Shown piece by piece: positions 32,248-36,835 of a stretch of DNA of 36,835 nt. Origin of the DNA: Allomyces macrogynus ATCC 38327 (Eukaryota; Blastocladiomycota; Blastocladiomycetes; Blastocladiales; Blastocladiaceae); NCBI GenBank assembly GCA_000151295.1, contig GG745334.1, positions 476,963-513,797 of the forward strand. The letters run 5' to 3'. The notes under the pieces are model-generated. The model ran no database searches. It was given only the letters and a program-made list of their open reading frames with translations, and was not told the DNA's origin. Within the stretch, counting starts at the first letter, position 1. Every line of letters starts with the position of its first letter. Made by a program: the position numbers and the translations under genes.

Positions 32248-32590
32248 ACGTGGAAGCGCGCGAGGCCGCGCTGGGGGTTCGATTTTGTCTTTTTGGTTTG
32301 CGTTTTTTGCAGGGATTGCTCCATTTTTTGTGTTGGCGCGCGTGCTCGTTCCACTTTTTGTTTGCCCATGTTTGTTCCCTCATTTTGTTCAATTTTGTTT
32401 TGCAACCGGCTGTGCTGGCTTGCAACCGCACCACCCTCTTGCACTTCCGCTCCATGAACACCAAATCTATGTACTGTAGCGCATGATACATAGTCGACGG
32501 TTTGGTGGTTGATATTTTTGGAATCGACGTCGGCATCACCACCATCTCACCCGGCTGGGGTCGCTGGACGCAACGGTCCAGCAGACAATC
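32248..32590. other. Intergenic between convergent gene ends
   Basis: About 340 nt between the kinase fragment (plus) and the AGC kinase (minus). It is T-rich on the plus strand (repeated tttttgtt words), consistent with 3' UTR and termination sequence. No gene seen. Confidence 0.5.
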
Positions 32591-35500
32591 TCACTTCACA
32601 ACATCCAAGGCAGCGTCGCCCGGCACCTCCACGCTCTCCCGCTCTCTTCCATCTTTCTCCCCCACCGCATGCGTCGGCGACGCGGCATCCACGACCGTTT
32701 CCGATGTCGACTCGGGCGGCCTGGCCACGTCGGGTCCCGCAATCACCTCATCCAGCGGATCATCCCCGTGGAGGAGCGTCACGCTCTGGAACGCAGCAAA
32801 CGGGTCGGCCGGCGCCGCACTCGCCGCGTCCTTTGGCGGCACTCGCCCGCCCGGCGCCACCCGACACCCGGTGCCCGGAACCCGAACTCGCGCGTCCCGT
32901 TCCCTCCGCTACTCGTGGGACGCGACCACCCGGAGTCCCTCGCGCGATGCCGGCGCGCGCGGCGGCGCGGCAAGTGCGTGGACGTGCGCGTGGGCGGCGA
33001 TGACGACAGCGGGGTCGGCGGCGGCGGGGTATCTGGGACCGGGTCGTGCGTGGCGGCTGCTGGGCCGCACCACTTGTCGAACAGCGACGAGAGTTTGGCG
33101 CACGCGCCGCTGCTACCGCCGCTGGTTCTGCCGCCGGTGAGCGTCGGCGCCGATGCGGAACTTGTGGGCGCGGGTAAGCCAATCTCGCGCGGATCAAACG
33201 TCTCCTGCACGAAGTTTGAGGCGCGGTGCGAGTCCTCGGACCGAATCTCGTACCCGGCGGCGCCACGTCGGGGCCCCGCGGGCACGGTCTCGTCAGCGTC
33301 CTCGGTCGCGAGTTCCGCGTCGAGTGCGTCGTCGGCGGGCAAGGCGGCGGCGATCGCGTCCCACTTGTCGCGCGACGGAATGATGGGTGGGGTCATATTG
33401 CGCAAAAGCGGCCACGCGAGCGACTTGAACCACAGGGTGCGTCTTGATTTCGTGCGGCGCCTCCTTTGCACCGAACCGCTTAGTCCTCGGACTTGCCGAG
33501 GAGGCGGCGCATGAAATGCGCCCGGTCGTGGAGATTGGGTTGTGCGCGATCGGGAAAGACAGGTCGGTGCGCAGGATGTTGGCGAAGGTCAGGTTGCGGT
33601 TCTTGGACCGGAACGGGGTGCGCCCATAGAGGAGCTCGTAGCCTGGGTGGGGGCAACGAGATGGATGGCGCGATTTTAGTCGGCGGTCAAACAGATTTGG
33701 GAGGTGGAGAGTAGGTACGAACAGAATATTCCACTGCAGCAAACAAGAGGTGATCATGGCGTCAGCAACAGGAGAGCGGGGATGGGTCACGTTACGGCGT
33801 GAATCGAGAATGTACGCACAGCGTCCACCAATCAACCGCCTATCGGGTGGAGAAGTTGCGTCAGATCAACGTTGAGCGGCATCCTTTACCAAGTTGTGCA
33901 CAACGTACCACACCATGACCTTCGCCGCGAATGACCTCGGGCGCCAGGTACTCCTCGGTTCCTGCAGACACAAATCCACATCGCCGGTCAACGCGCGCAT
34001 CTTCTCCACCGTGTCAGGAAACCCGAACGCTTACCGACAAACGAATTGGTCCGGAAATCGCGCGCATACGCGTCCGTGTCCGGCTGCCCGTTGGCCCATG
34101 CCCACTCGTTGCCGTTTGGGTTTAGACCGTCGAACCCCGTCGAAAACGATGGTCGTCGTGACGCGCGCTTGCTCAAGTCGAAATCGGTCAGTTTGATGTG
34201 GCCGCTCGCGTGCATCAGAATGTTTTCTACTCCCGCAGTTGCAGTAAATCAGTCCACTCGCCCGCTCCACTTTGAGCAGTCCCAGAGTCAGAACGTACCC
34301 GGTTTCAAGTCGCGATAGCAGATCGAGTTGAGGTGCAGGTACTCCAGCGCGAGCGTGACTTCGGCCACGTAGAATCGCGCCTCGTGTTCGCGCAGCACGC
34401 GGCCGGGCCGTTTTTGCAGCGCGCGGTAAAATTCGCCGCCGAGGCAGTACTCCAGGACAAAGTAGACGTTTTTCGAGGTCTGGAACGTGTGGTAGAGCGT
34501 GACCAAGAACGGGTGGTTGCATGCCGTCTGGAATCGAGTGAGGTGAGCCATCACTCTTGCCCAGCTCGGCCAATGGCCGACGAACCACGTACCAAAATCT
34601 CCTGCTCGGCCAAGACCCTGTGAATCTTGTTGCGCTTGAGCATCTCGGCCTTGGACAGCACCTTCGCGGCATATAACTTGTTAGTACCCTTGCGCCGCAC
34701 GAGGTAGACCTTGCCGACATCGCCCTTGCCGAGCAGCTTGATCTTGATAAAGTGCTCGGGCGCGACCACCGACGGCTCGATGCGGCGCACCGTCGACGCG
34801 GCAAAACTTGCGCGCATCGTCAAAAAGTACTCTGGCGGGTCCGACCCGGGCGCGGTTGTGGCCAGCTTGGGCGCCGACTGTGACCGGGGGACCAGCGACG
34901 TCGTGGAACGTATAGGCGCGACATCGAGGTCCGGTACCGAATCAACCAGCGTCTCCGTGGGCCGTGCGCCCGACTGCGGGCCCGTCGGTGCAGGCTGCGG
35001 CAGTAGCGGCGCGCTCGCATCGCCACCGGCACTTCCAGACCACGCACCGCGCGCGGCGAGCGACGACAGGAGCGGATTTCGCGCGAGATGCGGCGCGACT
35101 GCGGCCAAGTGAGCAGCAGAGGGCGCTGGCGGCGAGTGCGCGAGATGCGGCGCGCTTGCCGACGCGACAACACGCGCGGGCGTACGCGCGGCCATAGCCG
35201 GCGGCATAATGGCCACGGGCGAGATGGCAGTCGTGAGCGAGGCGCGACCGTGGCCGACAGGTGGGGAGGTCAGTCGCGGCAATGACCGGCTGGATGCAGC
35301 GGGCGGCAATGTGCCTGGTGCGCCCATCTGCGCCAATTGCATGGCCGACGATGACCGCGGACGGTCGGGCGTTCTTGCACTTGCGGGTGCGGTGGGTGGG
35401 GTCGTGCCGCGGTCCATTTCGTTGAGACTCTTGGTGCGGAAGACGGCCGAGAGACGGTTGGCGGGGCCGGTGATGCTGCTGGTACTGTTGGTGCGTCTTG

Positions 35501-35633
35501 GAGGCGGACTGGGCGCAGGTTCAGCGTCGGGGATGGTAGCGGTCGGGTCGAGCGCGGTTGTGCTGTCAGTGCTGGCGGCGGCGATGCTCGTGCTCGTCCT
35601 GTTGCTGATGCTCGTGCCAGCGGTCGTGACCAT
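32591..35633 (-). CDS. nrc-2: AGC kinase of the nrc-2 / Fpk / KIN82 type
   Basis: A Ser/Thr kinase of the fungal nrc-2/Fpk group, which in yeast phosphorylates lipid flippases. The ATG at 35633 starts a disordered N-terminus of about 290 residues. The catalytic domain opens with [20 protein letters not shown] and [20 protein letters not shown]. Introns at 34592-34528, 34298-34227, 34034-33962 and 33908-33840 join to [59 protein letters not shown] (DFD, as usual for this group), a roughly 45-residue activation insert, [17 protein letters not shown] and AVDWWTL. A further intron lies near 33825-33655, then [17 protein letters not shown]. One-base breaks occur near 33546 ([18 protein letters not shown] is in another frame), 33480 and 33437, and another is needed at about 32900. 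After them come [29 protein letters not shown] and the C-terminal [14 protein letters not shown], resembling the group's hydrophobic end. Probably one functional gene with consensus errors. Confidence 0.88.
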
Positions 35634-35940
35634 GGCGAGGGACGAATCCGGGTGCTAGTGCGGTCGCGGCCGTTGATTGGCATGGTGGCAAGGCGAACGA
35701 CGGCAACAGCAAGGCCGAGGCGCCTGCAAGTTGCGTGCGGTCACTCCCGCGTGACCGCGACGGGGGGAGCGTTGAAAACAAAATCATCACCCCCATCGCG
35801 GCTGCGACCGCTTCGATCTGATATTTATTTCAAATATTTATTACTGGCGACCAGCCTGAAACAAACAGAGCACCAAATAGCCAAACAGCACTGGCGAGCC
35901 GCGCTCACTCTTACTGTCCATGAACCATTTTGCCATCTTG
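35634..35940. promoter_or_regulatory. AGC kinase upstream region
   Basis: About 300 nt upstream of the AGC kinase. GC falls sharply after about 35815, with TATTTATTTCAAATATTTATT near 35822-35842, a possible boundary with the CpG-poor block to the right. No gene seen. Confidence 0.4.
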
Positions 35941-36835
35941 GACGTTGTTGACTGTCAGTGAATGCTGATGGTCAGCATCAAGGCCGGTTTTTGCAGATGC
36001 AGCAGTATCGACAGCAGCCAGAGAGCAGCCCAAAGCCACCTGCATTTGGTCAAGGAGCGAGTCAGAATCAAGCTGGTGCTGGGTTCAATCAACCCTGCCC
36101 AAGGAGCAGCTGCTCAAGTCACATCAACCAAGTCATGTACCCATGAGAATCGTCATGACAGCCTCTAATCCAAGCGTGAGCAACACGGTCGGCATCTCAA
36201 ACCGCTGCGCCTTGGCCTCAAGTCTTGACCCTGTAGCAAGACATGCAACCTGCAATGAACCCTGACTCCTTGGACTGTGGGCAAAACTCCAGCTGCTGCA
36301 GCCAATCTTGGGTCGTCCATTGCCTTCCAGCAACGTCACTGCCAGGTACACAATGCACCCGCCTTGCTGCACGTCAGAAATGCTTGTGACAATGGCGGCA
36401 ATGTCAATGTGTGGCCAGGTAGAGTCATGGTGGTGGTGCATGAGCAGGTACTCATGCATCTGGATCAAGTAGTCTTCAGCCAAGTTGAGGTATGTTGGTG
36501 GCAGCAAGTGAGCAACAAGCGAGAAAAAGGTGCCATGACAGGACTGGCCACCAAAAAATTCAGGTCCATGACAAGCTGACAAATCTGCATGACAAAGACC
36601 ACAGTCACAATAACCACATAGAGCATGCTGATGCTGTGAGCTGAGTTCCTTGGCCTGCAAACTGGGATGTTTAAGTGGCATGGTCAGAAATTGCATCAGA
36701 ACGACTGAAAAAGCCAATAGAGAACATTGTACATGACAAGGCCTGCACCCTGCAACCCAAGTACAATATCCGGGCGAGCTTTTCCTTGTTTGGCGTCAGA
36801 TTGTCAGGTACTGTTGTCATGTGCACATGGAATTC
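35941..36835. other. CpG-poor, TG/CA-rich terminal block
   Basis: Composition changes abruptly. I count about 20 CG dinucleotides in 895 nt, while TG and CA are very frequent (for example CATGACA recurs five times). The rest of the window is strongly CG-rich. This is the expected trace of cytosine methylation and deamination in a repeat or silenced sequence (inference). No terminal repeats are visible; the block may continue past the window. Confidence 0.65.
36450..36820 (-). pseudogene. Possible membrane-protein remnant in CpG-poor block
   Basis: On the minus strand an ATG at 36820 reads MTTVPDNLTPNKEKLARIL and then YLG. If one base is added, the frame continues as LQGAGLVMYNVLYWLFQSF, a convincing membrane segment, before a stop. 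In the same shifted frame LYVVIVTVVFVMQICQLVMD follows about 100 nt later, another hydrophobic segment. I do not recognise the family. An overlapping minus-strand open frame (36717-36133) lacks an ATG start and has no known motif. This may be exons of a gene running beyond the right edge, or a decayed copy. Confidence 0.25.

Noticed and set aside
36133..36717. 194-residue minus-strand open frame as a transposase
   Set aside because: It starts without ATG and shows no DDE, zinc-knuckle or other transposase motif; recorded only as part of the CpG-poor block.

Overview
The window is nuclear DNA of a eukaryote, most likely an early-diverging zoosporic fungus of Blastocladiomycota type (inference). 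The evidence is high GC with strongly GC-ending codons, short spliceosomal introns (mostly 51-140 nt), a fungal nrc-2/Fpk-type AGC kinase, a GABA-B-like class C receptor (known from Blastocladiomycota and chytrids), MO25 and compact housekeeping genes on both strands. I saw no rRNA, tRNA, CRISPR array or bacterial-style operon.

Layout, left to right. (1) MIC60 of the mitochondrial MICOS complex, minus strand, running off the left edge, divergent from (2) a large kinesin-4 motor. (3) TSR2 (minus) and (4) RPF1 (plus) are two ribosome-biogenesis genes transcribed divergently from one roughly 275-nt spacer. (5) COQ9, for ubiquinone synthesis, converges on (6) a MUTYH adenine glycosylase (minus), which is divergent from (7) a TatD/TATDN1 nuclease. 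(8) ACOT9-type mitochondrial acyl-CoA thioesterase. (9) An orphan secreted protein (minus). (10) A decayed gene joining an E2-like (UBC) region, a long unassigned region and a C-terminal TerD domain. (11) A bHLH transcription factor with a 46-residue polyglutamine tract. (12) A class C GPCR. (13) MO25, followed directly by a stray C-lobe fragment of a PAK/STE20 kinase. (14) An nrc-2/Fpk-like AGC kinase (minus). (15) A CpG-poor, TG/CA-rich terminal block that may be a methylated repeat or gene remnant.

I rebuilt gene models by joining open frames through GT-AG introns until conserved motifs read through. In TSR2, RPF1 (after one homopolymer correction), COQ9, MUTYH, TATDN1, ACOT9 and MO25 the exon lengths sum to a multiple of three. 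Of about 41 introns modelled, about 29 have C at donor position +4 (GTRCGY). Several conserved genes (MIC60, kinesin, RPF1, GPCR, AGC kinase) carry isolated one-base frame breaks, which look like consensus errors. The E2-TerD locus is different: five in-frame stops plus three frame breaks suggest a true pseudogene.

The most notable points are the E2-TerD composite, the MO25/PAK junction, a shared 10-mer (ACTTGGCTCC) found in the same orientation upstream of four genes, the divergent TSR2/RPF1 pair, the disordered insert in MUTYH, and the CpG-depleted end block.
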